Part shown: positions 1 through 6,540 of the stretch, piece after piece
Layout of the letters: the number at the start of each line of letters is the position of its first letter
How positions within the stretch are numbered: the stretch's first letter is position 1
Source: a virus
DNA length: 21,768 bases
Virus record (IMG/VR): IMGVR_UViG_3300006810_000468
Span: 1-21,768 of that record
Direction: 5' to 3' (one strand)
Notes under the pieces: model-generated
Seen by the model: the letters and a program-made list of their open reading frames with translations, nothing else
Told to the model about the DNA's origin: nothing
Database searches by the model: none
Translations under genes and position numbers: made by a program

Positions 1-52
1 AGTAGAATGGTAATGATTAGTTTACGTGTCCGATTAGCCACGCTCCGCCTTT

Positions 53-73
53 CCCTCCCCGCCCCCTCCGCCC
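53..73 (-). other. G-quadruplex-type motif (minus strand)
   Basis: Four C-runs of 3, 4, 5 and 3 bases are separated by spacers of 1, 1 and 4 bases. The minus strand therefore matches the classic pattern of four G3+ runs with 1-7 base loops. Folding is not shown, and the motif may simply reflect the pyrimidine bias of this stretch. Confidence 0.5.
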
Positions 74-140
74 GTCCAAAGTTAGTCGCATCTAACAATG
101 TTTTACACGCCATCCTTTGAACCTAATTAATATTGTGCGA

Positions 141-166
141 ACAACGTTGTAACCGCAACGGTTTAC
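141..166. repeat. 10-bp perfect palindrome next to a short hairpin
   Basis: ACAACGTTGT at 141-150 is its own reverse complement. It is followed by GTAACCG (149-155) and CGGTTTAC (159-166), which pair around a CAA loop with one bulged base. Such sites can be operators or recognition sequences. No binding protein can be named from the sequence. Confidence 0.4.
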
Positions 167-249
167 GCATCCAGGCTGGCGCATAGCATAAGCTCGGGCC
201 TGTTTTCAGCCCCTATTGACCAGGCCGCCGTTCTTACTCTGCGTTGCGG

Positions 250-284
250 GACCGGGTGGACCCCCCGGTCGGGGGGGTGATCCA
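250..284. repeat. GC-rich, mutually exclusive hairpins
   Basis: GACCGGG (250-256) pairs with CCCGGTC (264-270) around a 7-base loop. Alternatively CCCCCC (261-266) pairs with GGGGGG (271-276) around GGTC, with TGGA (257-260) and TCCA (281-284) extending the stem across a small internal loop. The two folds share bases, so only one can form at a time. No T-run follows, so this is not a typical intrinsic terminator. Confidence 0.45.
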
Positions 285-470
285 CGCGCGCGCTTACCTC
301 CTTACGCAAACAGAATGTGTGTGCCCCCCTTTTTTAAAACACCTCTCAATCCCCTCTCTCGCTCCATCACAGATCTTACTCTGTTTGCCCCGTATCTGCG
401 TTCTGAGGCGTTTTCCATGTCCTTGAGGCTGGTGATACCTCCCCTTGTATTGTAGCTGTAGAAGCCCTGC

Positions 471-499
471 TTGACAGATATGACGGTTTGTTGTTAGAT
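471..499 (+). promoter_or_regulatory. Possible sigma70-like promoter before the first small genes
   Basis: A perfect -35 hexamer TTGACA (471-476) is followed after 17 bp by TTAGAT (494-499), which matches the -10 consensus at three of six positions. It lies 12 bp before the first credible gene and points into the packaging operon. The -35 and spacing are good but the -10 is weak, so this is a candidate only. A phage-specific promoter cannot be excluded. Confidence 0.35.
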
Positions 500-510
500 A
501 CGTGTCACCC

Positions 511-678
511 ATGAACAAGATGAAGAGTTCCCACATTGAAATACACCCCTGCGAGAACGGTTGGATTGTGACTGCGTATGATCCGATGAGGATATGGGCA
601 TTTGAGTCTGTGTCCCATGTCGCTGACTTTGTGAAGGAGTTCTTTTCGCAGCAGGAGGAGAGTAGTGATGAAGGTTAA
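511..678 (+). CDS. Small hypothetical phage protein (55 aa)
   Basis: This short ORF starts MNKMKSSHIE and ends SSDEG. It has a mixed polar and aromatic core (NGWIVTAYD, then WAFESVSHVADFVKEFF), which looks like a compact alpha/beta fold rather than random translation. Similar short proteins, with a GW-x-V strand followed by a Phe-Glu-x3 helix, are common in phage early and structural regions, but I cannot name a family. The alternative start at 520 is equally possible because neither start has a clear ribosome binding site. The gene overlaps the next one by 11 bp, and the last codons carry that gene's strong ribosome binding site. Function is unknown. The overlap and composition support a real gene. 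Confidence 0.6.
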   Translation: MNKMKSSHIEIHPCENGWIVTAYDPMRIWAFESVSHVADFVKEFFSQQEESSDEG

Positions 679-829
679 GTCTGAGAAAACTGAGAGGGTA
701 ATTATCGAGATGGACGGGCCGGAGGCTCGTTCCATCCGTGATTGGCTGACTGCCCAGGCTGACGCCCAGCCTCCTCACTCTCCGGTGAGTCGGCTGCGGG
801 TTAAACTGACTAATGCAATGGCTGAGTGA
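668..829 (+). CDS. Small hypothetical phage protein (53 aa)
   Basis: The ORF starts MKVKSEKTERVIIEMDGPEA and ends KLTNAMAE. A near-ideal ribosome binding site (AGGAGGAGA, about 652-660) lies just before the ATG, the best Shine-Dalgarno sequence in this part of the window, which argues strongly for translation. The protein is highly charged with one predicted strand (VIIEMD) and one helix (EARSIRDWLTAQADAQ). No domain is recognised. It overlaps the previous gene by 11 bp, and the following terminase gene can start 1 bp after its stop (TGATATG), which suggests translational coupling to packaging genes. Its role is unknown. Confidence 0.65.
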   Translation: MKVKSEKTERVIIEMDGPEARSIRDWLTAQADAQPPHSPVSRLRVKLTNAMAE

Positions 830-830
830 T

Positions 831-1406
831 ATGAGTGAAGAACAGGAAGACTATCAATGCTTCTTTTGCGAGCACGGGGCTGATCGTGCGTGCGGCGAGA
901 AGTCAACTAATGGCGTGGCGTGCGACATGCCCGCTGGTCATGCTGGGCGTCATGTGAGTTGTCACAACAACTGGCACGCTGCAGTGATTTGGAACACGGG
1001 CGGCAAGCCTGTGGTGTCCTACCGGCACCGCAAGGGCAAGGGGAAGAATGCTGAGAGGTTGTATCGCTTGGCGAAGGCCAATCAGGCTGCTGGGACTGGG
1101 GCTGATAAGCAGCGGGTTCAGAACGAGGCCGCGACTGACATGCTCAACGAGCTTGAGGTTGATGGGGCTGCTGCCGAGGTGTTCAAGGAGCTTTGTAGGG
1201 CTACGCAGTATAACCCGATCCTGGAGGTCATCAACGCCCTGAAGAACAAGGCAAAGGGCGGTACTCAGGGCATCTCGCCTTCCAAGAGGCTCGATGCGAA
1301 CATGAAGCTGATGGAATATCTGGTTCCGAAGCCGAAGGCGCAGGATGTGAGCAAGAAGGAGGATACTGGCATTACGGTGAACATCAACGATGGGGAGGTG
1401 AAATGA
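831..1406 (+). CDS. Putative terminase small subunit with a Cys/His-rich N-terminus
   Basis: Terminase small subunits recognise phage DNA and load the large-subunit motor. The assignment rests mainly on position, two genes before the large terminase. It is also supported by the C-terminal half (about residues 85-180), which is helical, has the motif LMEYLVPKPKAQD and ends in a short strand (ITVNIND), as in many phage small terminases. Residues 10-45 carry C10, C13, C21, C31, H37, H41, C44 and H45 in the pattern C-D-x-P-A-G-H-x-G-x-H, suggesting a metal-binding module. A basic linker follows (YRHRKGKGK). I chose the ATG at 831 (MSEEQED, 191 aa), 1 bp after the upstream stop. An in-frame ATG at 813 would add six residues and overlap the upstream gene by 17 bp. 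The next gene overlaps by 4 bp. Confidence 0.6.
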   Translation: MSEEQEDYQCFFCEHGADRACGEKSTNGVACDMPAGHAGRHVSCHNNWHAAVIWNTGGKPVVSYRHRKGKGKNAERLYRLAKANQAAGTGADKQRVQNEAATDMLNELEVDGAAAEVFKELCRATQYNPILEVINALKNKAKGGTQGISPSKRLDANMKLMEYLVPKPKAQDVSKKEDTGITVNINDGEVK

Positions 1407-1681
1407 AGAAGGTTGACGAGAAGCTTGTTAAGGCAGTTGAGCGAATTGCGGACTCTTTGTCCCGGCTTGAGGGCATGATTGGCGAACTGATCGAGTGTGA
1501 GGAGTGTGACTGCGACGAACCCTGCGGCTATCACGAGCTGTCTGAGGGAGAAGAAATCAGGAAGGGTGATTGGTATTTCAATGAGTCAAAAGAAAGGTGC
1601 CCAATTGTCTTGGATTTGGGAGGGCCATACATCAGGGACTACTTTGAATTTTCCATCTACCGTGATGTTCCGAGTTCCTGA
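1403..1681 (+). CDS. Small Cys-rich hypothetical protein (92 aa)
   Basis: The ATG overlaps the previous stop (ATGA) and is preceded by a good ribosome binding site (GGGGAGGTGA). Residues 1-31 form a predicted amphipathic helix, probably a short coiled coil (KLVKAVERIADSLSRLEGMI). A cysteine cluster follows (CEECDCDEPC, residues 32-41). The C-terminal half contains LSEGEEIRKGDWYF, which resembles a GE-x-I-x2-GD pattern seen in many small phage proteins of unknown function. The four clustered cysteines could bind metal. The last third is more AT-rich than the flanking genes. Its place between the two terminase genes hints at a packaging or regulatory link, but no function is assigned. Confidence 0.65.
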   Translation: MKKVDEKLVKAVERIADSLSRLEGMIGELIECEECDCDEPCGYHELSEGEEIRKGDWYFNESKERCPIVLDLGGPYIRDYFEFSIYRDVPSS

Positions 1682-1686
1682 CTGTC

Positions 1687-3081
1687 ATGCCTGAATTTTC
1701 CCTGCCATATCAGTGGGCTCCGCGAGAGTATCAGAAGCCCCTCTGGAACTACTTCATGTCGCCTGGGACGGGCAAGCGCGCCTCAATCTTCTGGCATCGC
1801 CGCGCTGGTAAGGATTTGTTCGCCATGAACCTAATTTCAGTGATGGCGCACAAGCGGGTTGGAGCTTACTGGCATATCTTTCCGCAGAACAAGCAGGGCA
1901 AGCGTATTGCGTGGAATGGGCGAACTGGCGGCATCATAGACCCTGTGACGCATGAAGTGAAGGAGCAGGGGCGCCCATTTCTCAGCTACCTTGGCGGGCC
2001 GCGAGATCCGAAGACCAAGAAGCCGGTCCTTCAAGAGAAGTACAACGACCAGGAGATGACCTACGTCTTCAAGAATGGTTCGATGTATCAGGTGCTTGGT
2101 GCGGACTCCGACTCACTGGTCGGCGGCAATCCCGTTGGGATTGTTTTCTCTGAGTGGGCTTTGATCCCCAAGAAAACATGGGAGTATTTGTCGCCTATCC
2201 TTGCGGAGAATGGCGGCTGGGCTTTGTTCATCACTACGCCTCGCGGCAAGAATCACGCCTACGACATGCATGAGATGGCGAAGGACAACGACAATTGGTT
2301 CCGCGAGACATTGATTGCCGGAGATCAGGGCACACGCGATGAGGCGGGCAATCCGGTGGTGCCAGATTCCTTTATTGAGCAGGCCAAGATGGATGGCATG
2401 GAAGAGGAGCGCATCCGATCCGAGTTCTACTGCGATACCGAGGCTCCTGTGAGCGGGGCATACTATGGTCGTCAGATGATGGAGGCTTCGGATCAAGGGC
2501 GCGTGACGGATGTTCCATGGATGCCGCAACTGCCGGTCTACACCTCATGGGACTTGGGCGCGAATGATGCGACTGCCATTTGGTTTTTTCAGCGGGCGCA
2601 GGGGGCAATCCATGTTATTGACTACATTGAGGAGCGCGACCAACCGTTGAACTACTACATCAAGTTGGTGCGTGAGCGGCCCTACACCTACGAGGCGCAC
2701 TATGCGCCGCACGACATTGAGAAGCGTGAGATCACCTCTGCCGAGGCGCGCATTGTCACTGCTGCCAAGATGGGCATCAGGTTTACGCCTATTCCGTTCC
2801 TCTCAGTGCGTGAGCGCATTGATGCTGCGCGCAACCTGATCCCGGTCTGCCGCTTTGATGCGACCAAGTGCGGTCCTGGCATTGAGGCATTGCGCAGCTA
2901 TACCAAGAAGTGGAACGATAAGGATGACACCTACATGAACGTTCCAAAGCACGACTGGGCGAGTAACGGGGCTGACGCCTTCGGCTACTTTGCTTTGGCT
3001 GCTGGGCCGGAGCCTGATACGAGAAACAAAACTAACTACAAGGGCAGTCCGATTATGGACAGCTTTGACTACCTTGCGTGA
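1687..3081 (+). CDS. Terminase large subunit (packaging ATPase and nuclease)
   Basis: This is the motor that pumps DNA into the procapsid through the portal and cuts the concatemer. The protein has 464 residues. The N-terminal ATPase shows a Walker A variant HRRAGKD (37-43, catalytic-site K42), a Walker B-like GIVFSEW (151-157, E156) and a coupling motif FITTPRGKN (181-189). The C-terminal RNase H-like nuclease shows SWDLGANDATAIW (287-299, D289), HDI (342-344, D343) and HDWASNGADAFGY (422-434, D430), the expected acidic metal-binding residues. The length fits compact podoviral terminases. The start has a poor ribosome binding site and lies 5 bp after the previous stop. The next gene begins with GTG overlapping the stop codon (GTGA). 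The sequence is intact with all key motifs present. Confidence 0.95.
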   Translation: MPEFSLPYQWAPREYQKPLWNYFMSPGTGKRASIFWHRRAGKDLFAMNLISVMAHKRVGAYWHIFPQNKQGKRIAWNGRTGGIIDPVTHEVKEQGRPFLSYLGGPRDPKTKKPVLQEKYNDQEMTYVFKNGSMYQVLGADSDSLVGGNPVGIVFSEWALIPKKTWEYLSPILAENGGWALFITTPRGKNHAYDMHEMAKDNDNWFRETLIAGDQGTRDEAGNPVVPDSFIEQAKMDGMEEERIRSEFYCDTEAPVSGAYYGRQMMEASDQGRVTDVPWMPQLPVYTSWDLGANDATAIWFFQRAQGAIHVIDYIEERDQPLNYYIKLVRERPYTYEAHYAPHDIEKREITSAEARIVTAAKMGIRFTPIPFLSVRERIDAARNLIPVCRFDATKCGPGIEALRSYTKKWNDKDDTYMNVPKHDWASNGADAFGYFALAAGPEPDTRNKTNYKGSPIMDSFDYLA

Positions 3082-3392
3082 GCGCCATTGAGCAGTCCAT
3101 CGCAATGTGGCCGTCTCCAGAGGTATTCTGGAATGATGTTCGCAAGTGGGGCGAGATGGGCTGCTACGTCCACATTCGCCCAGACTTCTGCGTCTGCGCC
3201 AAGGATGTCGAAGGGCGGGGTTGGTATATCTACCTTGCCGTTGGCGACATGGAGCGCATGCTTCGCCAGCTTCCCTACGAGCTTGAATTCATAGGATGGG
3301 ACCGGGAGTTGCGGGGCTGCCGCAATCCGAGATATTACCCACTGAAGAAATTGCTTGCCAAATGTGGGATTTCGTCCATTCCTTCATACTAG
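3078..3392 (+). CDS. Hypothetical protein with GTG start (104 aa)
   Basis: It starts with GTG in a 4-bp overlap (GTGA) with the terminase stop and runs into the next gene without a gap. An internal ATG at 3105 is an alternative start. The protein is rich in aromatic residues (EVFWNDVRKWGEMGCYVH, GRGWYIYLAVG) with five cysteines, and ends in a basic stretch containing NPRYYPLKKL. It has no signal peptide or membrane segment. The pattern suggests a small alpha/beta domain, but I do not recognise the family. Proteins of unknown role are common between the terminase and portal in podoviruses. Translational coupling suggests co-production with the terminase. Confidence 0.65.
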   Translation: MSAIEQSIAMWPSPEVFWNDVRKWGEMGCYVHIRPDFCVCAKDVEGRGWYIYLAVGDMERMLRQLPYELEFIGWDRELRGCRNPRYYPLKKLLAKCGISSIPSY

Positions 3393-3578
3393 ATGACATC
3401 TAGTGCCCCGAAGCCACCGGCTCCACCCAAGCCGCCTGCACCCGAAGGTGCGGGGGCGACTGTGCGTGCGCAAGAAGCCCAACGCAGGCGAAAAGGACGT
3501 AAGTCCACAATCCTTGGCGGGTTATCTCCGAGTGCTGGCGCTGAGAACACCTTCCTGAAATCAATCCTTGGCGGTTAA
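3393..3578 (+). CDS. Short proline-rich, basic protein before the portal (61 aa)
   Basis: The N-terminus is a Pro/Ala linker (KPPAPPKPPAPEG). The C-terminal half has a basic patch (AQRRRKGRK), the motif KSTILGGLSPSAG and a closing LKSILGG. A short protein with a basic patch, an ST-I-L or SLL-type motif and a KTLLG-like end is often encoded just upstream of podovirus portals. In T7 this place is held by gp7.3, a small virion/tail assembly protein with a similarly basic, Gly/Ser-rich C-terminus. A comparable structural or assembly role is inferred from position and composition only. The ATG follows the previous stop directly with no clear ribosome binding site. The TAA overlaps the portal ATG by one base. 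Confidence 0.65.
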   Translation: MTSSAPKPPAPPKPPAPEGAGATVRAQEAQRRRKGRKSTILGGLSPSAGAENTFLKSILGG

Positions 3579-5191
3579 TGACAGACGAAAAGGCAAAGCA
3601 GGTTCTGTCCCGCCTCGATGAACTCAAGGCGGCGCGGAACACCATAGACTCCGAGTTCCAGAAGATTGTGGACTACGTTCGCCCAGAGGGGGCTGACTTC
3701 TCCACTCGGGACGAGAAGGGCCGCGCCCAGATCAACCGCTCTGACAAGATTTACGATTCGACCGCCCGCGATTCCGTTGTCACCTTTGCTGGGGGCATCG
3801 AGTCCAACTTGACCAATCCGGTTGAGCGTTGGTTCTCTGTCCGCATCGAGGGAGTTGACGACGAGCAGTTAGACCACGAGGCTCTGCTTTGGCTGGACAA
3901 TGTCACCGACATCGTTTACTCGCAGTTTAACCGCCCGGAGGGCGGATTCTATACAGCGGTTGGCGAGGCATATACAGACCTTGGCAGCTACGGCACCGAC
4001 GTTATTGGCTCCGAGTGGGACGGCAACGGCGTTGTCTATCGCTCCTACCCACTGGGCAACTGCTGGCTCGACGAGGGCGCAGACCAGTTGGTGGACACCA
4101 ATTTCCGCGAGATCGAGATGACCAAGCGGCAAATCGAGCAACGATTTGGCCGCTACGGGATGGTTCCCGACTCGATCATGCGAGAGAAGGATTCCACGAG
4201 ACGCTTCGTGGTTGTCCATGCAGTCTATCCCCGATCCGATGCAGCGGGCAGTCGGGCTATCAATAAACGCTATGCCTCATGCTGGGTTTGCGCAGATACC
4301 AAGTCTGTGCTCCATGAATCTGGCTACGACAGCTTTCCATACGCGGTTTCGCGTTGGGCAAAGCGGGCGGGGCAGGTTTATGGGTTTAGCCCCGCCCGCA
4401 TTTGTCTTCCCGACATCCTCATGGTCAATCGCTTTCAGCAGCAGATTCTGAAGCGGGCCATGAAGGTGACATCCCCTCCCCTGTTGGTTCCCAACTCGGG
4501 CTATGTCCTGCCGATCAATACCTCGCCCGACGGCGTCACCTTCCATGACGCCTTCAGTGGGCAGAACGAGGTGCGCGAGCTTTACCAGAACGTGCGCCAA
4601 GACCTTGGCATTTCCCTTGAGATGCTGACCGATGTCCGCAACTCCATTCGCAAGTGCTTCCATGTTGACTTGTTTGAGCTTGGCAAGAACAACATTGAGA
4701 TGAAGGCAACCGAGGTGATTGAGCGCAGGAATGAGAAGCTGCGCCAATTGGCTCCCATGATCGGGCGGCAGACCAAGGAGAAGCTTGACCCGATTGTCTC
4801 CCGCACCTACGAGCTTTTGAACGCGCATGATCGCATCCCAGATGCCCCGTCTGCGCTTCAGGGCACACGCTTGCGCGTGCGCTACCAATCTCCCGCCGCA
4901 GCCGCACAATTCAGCGTCAGGGCTGATTCAATGCGTGGATACACAGAGGATCTAGTCGCGCTTGCGCAGGCATATCCTGACATTCTGGACAAGATCGACC
5001 CTGACGCGCTGTCGGCTGAACTTGCTAGGGCGAGGCAGGTTCCGACCGCGATTCTGCGCCCCAGCGAAGAGGTTGAAGAAATTCGCGCCCAAAAACAGCA
5101 GAGCCAGCAGATGCAAGAGATGGCCCAGGCGGCGCAGCCAGCGGCTAGTGCAATCAAAGACATTGCACAGGCGCAGGCGATTTCCCAATGA
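3578..5191 (+). CDS. Portal protein (T7 gp8-type head-tail connector)
   Basis: The portal forms the ring at one capsid vertex through which DNA enters and leaves, and on which the tail is built. The 537 residues nearly equal T7 gp8 (536). The N-terminus has the typical helix RNTIDSEFQKIVDYVRP (20-36) followed by IYDSTARDSVVTFAGGIES (58-76) and LTNPVERWFSV (78-88), all characteristic of the podoviral head-to-tail connecting protein family. The middle contains the stem/wing region (YPLGNCWLDEGAD; FGRYGMVPDS). The last 35 residues are Gln/Ala-rich and probably helical (QKQQSQQMQEMAQAAQ), as in other connectors. The gene overlaps its neighbours by 1 bp (TAATG) and 4 bp (ATGA). Confidence 0.95.
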   Translation: MTDEKAKQVLSRLDELKAARNTIDSEFQKIVDYVRPEGADFSTRDEKGRAQINRSDKIYDSTARDSVVTFAGGIESNLTNPVERWFSVRIEGVDDEQLDHEALLWLDNVTDIVYSQFNRPEGGFYTAVGEAYTDLGSYGTDVIGSEWDGNGVVYRSYPLGNCWLDEGADQLVDTNFREIEMTKRQIEQRFGRYGMVPDSIMREKDSTRRFVVVHAVYPRSDAAGSRAINKRYASCWVCADTKSVLHESGYDSFPYAVSRWAKRAGQVYGFSPARICLPDILMVNRFQQQILKRAMKVTSPPLLVPNSGYVLPINTSPDGVTFHDAFSGQNEVRELYQNVRQDLGISLEMLTDVRNSIRKCFHVDLFELGKNNIEMKATEVIERRNEKLRQLAPMIGRQTKEKLDPIVSRTYELLNAHDRIPDAPSALQGTRLRVRYQSPAAAAQFSVRADSMRGYTEDLVALAQAYPDILDKIDPDALSAELARARQVPTAILRPSEEVEEIRAQKQQSQQMQEMAQAAQPAASAIKDIAQAQAISQ

Positions 5192-5442
5192 AAACCCTAA
5201 AGCAACTAAAAACCCATACGGAGCGGAATTGCCATTCGGTGCTGATTGCCGCTGTAGCCAACCCCTCGGGGAATACTGTCGTTATCGGGCCATTTGCCAA
5301 CGCGAAGGAGATGGACCGCGCTATTTTGCGCTCGGAGTATCCCGTTAACAAAGTCGAAGGCCCTTATCAGGTGCTGATTCCCTACCCCGAAGGAGCCGTA
5401 AAGCCGAAGGCGACTGATGAACTGGCAGCAGTTGATCAATAA
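5188..5442 (+). CDS. Small hypothetical protein after the portal (84 aa)
   Basis: The start codon overlaps the portal stop (ATGA). The protein has an N-terminal basic segment, a strand pair (HSVLIAAVANPSGNTVVIGPF), a helix with acidic and basic faces (ANAKEMDRAILRSEYPV) and a further strand (GPYQVLIPYPEG). The C-terminus is polar. It could be a small beta-alpha-beta domain, and no family is recognised. It overlaps the following gene by 26 bp, which together with the coupled start supports it being real and co-translated with the portal. Its function is unknown. Confidence 0.6.
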   Translation: MKTLKQLKTHTERNCHSVLIAAVANPSGNTVVIGPFANAKEMDRAILRSEYPVNKVEGPYQVLIPYPEGAVKPKATDELAAVDQ

Positions 5443-5680
5443 GACTCTCGGCAAAAACCGCTCGTTCCAGGCTGTATTCAAAACCCCGGAGGGGCAAGAA
5501 GTGCTGCAACACATCGCTAAGATGGGCTTTGTGTTCCAACCTTCGATGGATACCAGGGGCTTGACAGAGTTCAACGAGGGTCGGCGCAGTCTTGCGCTGG
5601 ACATCCTCGCGCTCTGCAACAAGGACGAAGCGGCCATACTTGAAATGCTGAAAACCCACCAACAGGAAGAAACCCAATGA
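5417..5680 (+). CDS. Small phage protein, possibly Bbp19-like (87 aa)
   Basis: The protein contains FQAVFKTPEGQEVLQHIAK (about residues 17-35) and FNEGRRSLALDIL (about 52-64). This pattern, a VF-x-T/S-P-x-G-x2-VL element followed by an EGRRS-like segment, resembles the small Bbp19-like phage proteins found in podovirus head modules. I recall the family as being of unknown biochemical function. The ATG sits within the end of the previous gene, with GAAGGCG upstream as a ribosome binding site. The end overlaps the scaffold start by 4 bp. A role in head assembly is suggested only by its place between portal and scaffold. Confidence 0.65.
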   Translation: MNWQQLINKTLGKNRSFQAVFKTPEGQEVLQHIAKMGFVFQPSMDTRGLTEFNEGRRSLALDILALCNKDEAAILEMLKTHQQEETQ

Positions 5681-6474
5681 GCGACGACAACGACACACCA
5701 TTTGTTGAGACACTGCCCGAGGAATACCGCGACAATGCGGTGTTCTCGTCCTACAAGGACATGGGTGGGCTTCTCAAGAGCCACGTTGAACTGAACAAGA
5801 TGCTCGGTAAGCCCCGAGTGGATCTGCCTCAAGACGACTGGAAGGACGAGGACTACGACAAGTTCTACTCTAAACTGGGCAGGCCCGAGAAGGCTGAAGC
5901 CTACGCCGAAGGGCTGGAACTGCCCGAAGGCGTGGAGCTTGACCAGGATCAAGTCAAGTGGGCGACTGACCAGTTCCACAAGCTGGGCATCTCCGACAAG
6001 GCTGGCAAGCAGCTTCTGAAGGACTACATCACCCGTCAAATTGAGCAGGATCAAGCCACGCAGAGCAGCAAGGCGCAATTTGCCGAAGAGGCGACCGCCG
6101 CGCTGAAAGCCGAGTGGGGCGACAACTACGACACTCAGATGGAGTTGGTTAAGGGTATTGCGAGCAAATTTGGTGACGATGCGTTTTTCGAGTTGCTGAA
6201 TAATTCTGAGTTCGGTAACAACCCCGCCCTTGTGAAGTTCATCGCCAACGTCGGCGAGGAGTTCAAGGAGGATGTCGTTGGAGGTTCATCTGGCGCGCCC
6301 TCTGTGAGTCCGCAGGCTCGCGCCAAGTTGCAACTTGAACAGAATCGACAAGACCGTGAAAAGGTGCGACTTTTGACCACGCCGCTTTACAACCTGCGCG
6401 AGGACGAGCAAGTTGCGGCAAAGGCGTTGCGAGCCGAGAACGAGAACCTGTATCGCCTCGCTTACAAGGATTAG
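5677..6474 (+). CDS. Capsid scaffolding protein
   Basis: Scaffold proteins guide capsid subunits around the portal and leave before or during DNA filling. The 265-aa product is very acidic and almost entirely helical apart from a flexible middle. It begins with the typical LPEEYRDNAVFSSYKDMGGL (13-32), then DWKDEDYDKFYSKLGRPEKA (54-73), a pattern shared by podovirus scaffolds. The C-terminal helix region (QARAKLQLEQNRQDREKVR) is charged, as needed to bind the capsid shell. It is somewhat shorter than T7 gp9 (307). It is translated from an ATGA overlap with AGGAAGAA upstream and is followed at once by two hairpins. Position directly before the capsid gene supports the call. Confidence 0.85.
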   Translation: MSDDNDTPFVETLPEEYRDNAVFSSYKDMGGLLKSHVELNKMLGKPRVDLPQDDWKDEDYDKFYSKLGRPEKAEAYAEGLELPEGVELDQDQVKWATDQFHKLGISDKAGKQLLKDYITRQIEQDQATQSSKAQFAEEATAALKAEWGDNYDTQMELVKGIASKFGDDAFFELLNNSEFGNNPALVKFIANVGEEFKEDVVGGSSGAPSVSPQARAKLQLEQNRQDREKVRLLTTPLYNLREDEQVAAKALRAENENLYRLAYKD

Positions 6475-6490
6475 GGAGCCCCTTCTCCCT
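6473..6490 (+). repeat. Small hairpin at the scaffold stop codon
   Basis: AGGGAG (6473-6478) and CTCCCT (6485-6490) can pair around a 6-base loop, starting inside the TAG stop codon. It lies immediately before the strong terminator, so the two form tandem hairpins. It may help 3'-end formation or protect the upstream transcript. Confidence 0.5.
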
Positions 6491-6540
6491 TGCCCCGCCT
6501 CGGGTTTTCTTTGTTTTTACCGAGGCGGGGCATTTTTGTT
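6491..6540 (+). terminator. Strong intrinsic terminator between scaffold and capsid genes
   Basis: A perfect 13-bp GC-rich stem pairs TGCCCCGCCTCGG (6491-6503) with CCGAGGCGGGGCA (6520-6532) around a T-rich 16-base loop. It is followed by TTTTTGTT (6533-6540). This has all the parts of a Rho-independent terminator for + strand transcripts. It separates the upstream packaging/portal/scaffold transcript from the capsid gene, implying a separate promoter for the capsid gene or deliberate partial read-through. Confidence 0.85.

Larger units (their letters stand above)
1..510. other. Gene-free region upstream of the packaging genes
   Basis: No ORF here has a plausible start, ribosome binding site and phage-like composition together. 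The region holds a long pyrimidine-rich tract (about 44-78), a second one (about 340-370), a 10-bp perfect palindrome, several short hairpins, a GC-rich pair of mutually exclusive hairpins and one promoter-like element just before the first small gene. Its position directly upstream of the terminase genes fits a regulatory region or a packaging/end region (pac or cos). That role is inferred from position only; no known packaging sequence was recognised. Confidence 0.6.

Noticed and set aside
216-455. Small + strand ORFs in the left region (including one at 244-426)
   Set aside because: No ribosome binding site, proline/cysteine-rich low-quality translations over hairpins and pyrimidine tracts, and two frames open at once. 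They look like chance ORFs.
500-507. ACGTGTCA as a dedicated regulatory octamer (also inverted at 6591-6598)
   Set aside because: A seven-base version also occurs inside the nozzle gene near 9476, so enrichment in non-coding DNA is not convincing.
4277-4909. Antisense ORF (210 aa) inside the portal gene
   Set aside because: Entirely within a confidently identified portal gene, with another antisense frame open alongside. No supporting signals.
5206-6078. Antisense ORF (290 aa) opposite the small genes and scaffold
   Set aside because: Spans several + strand gene junctions and shows no family resemblance. Shadow of GC-biased coding sequence.
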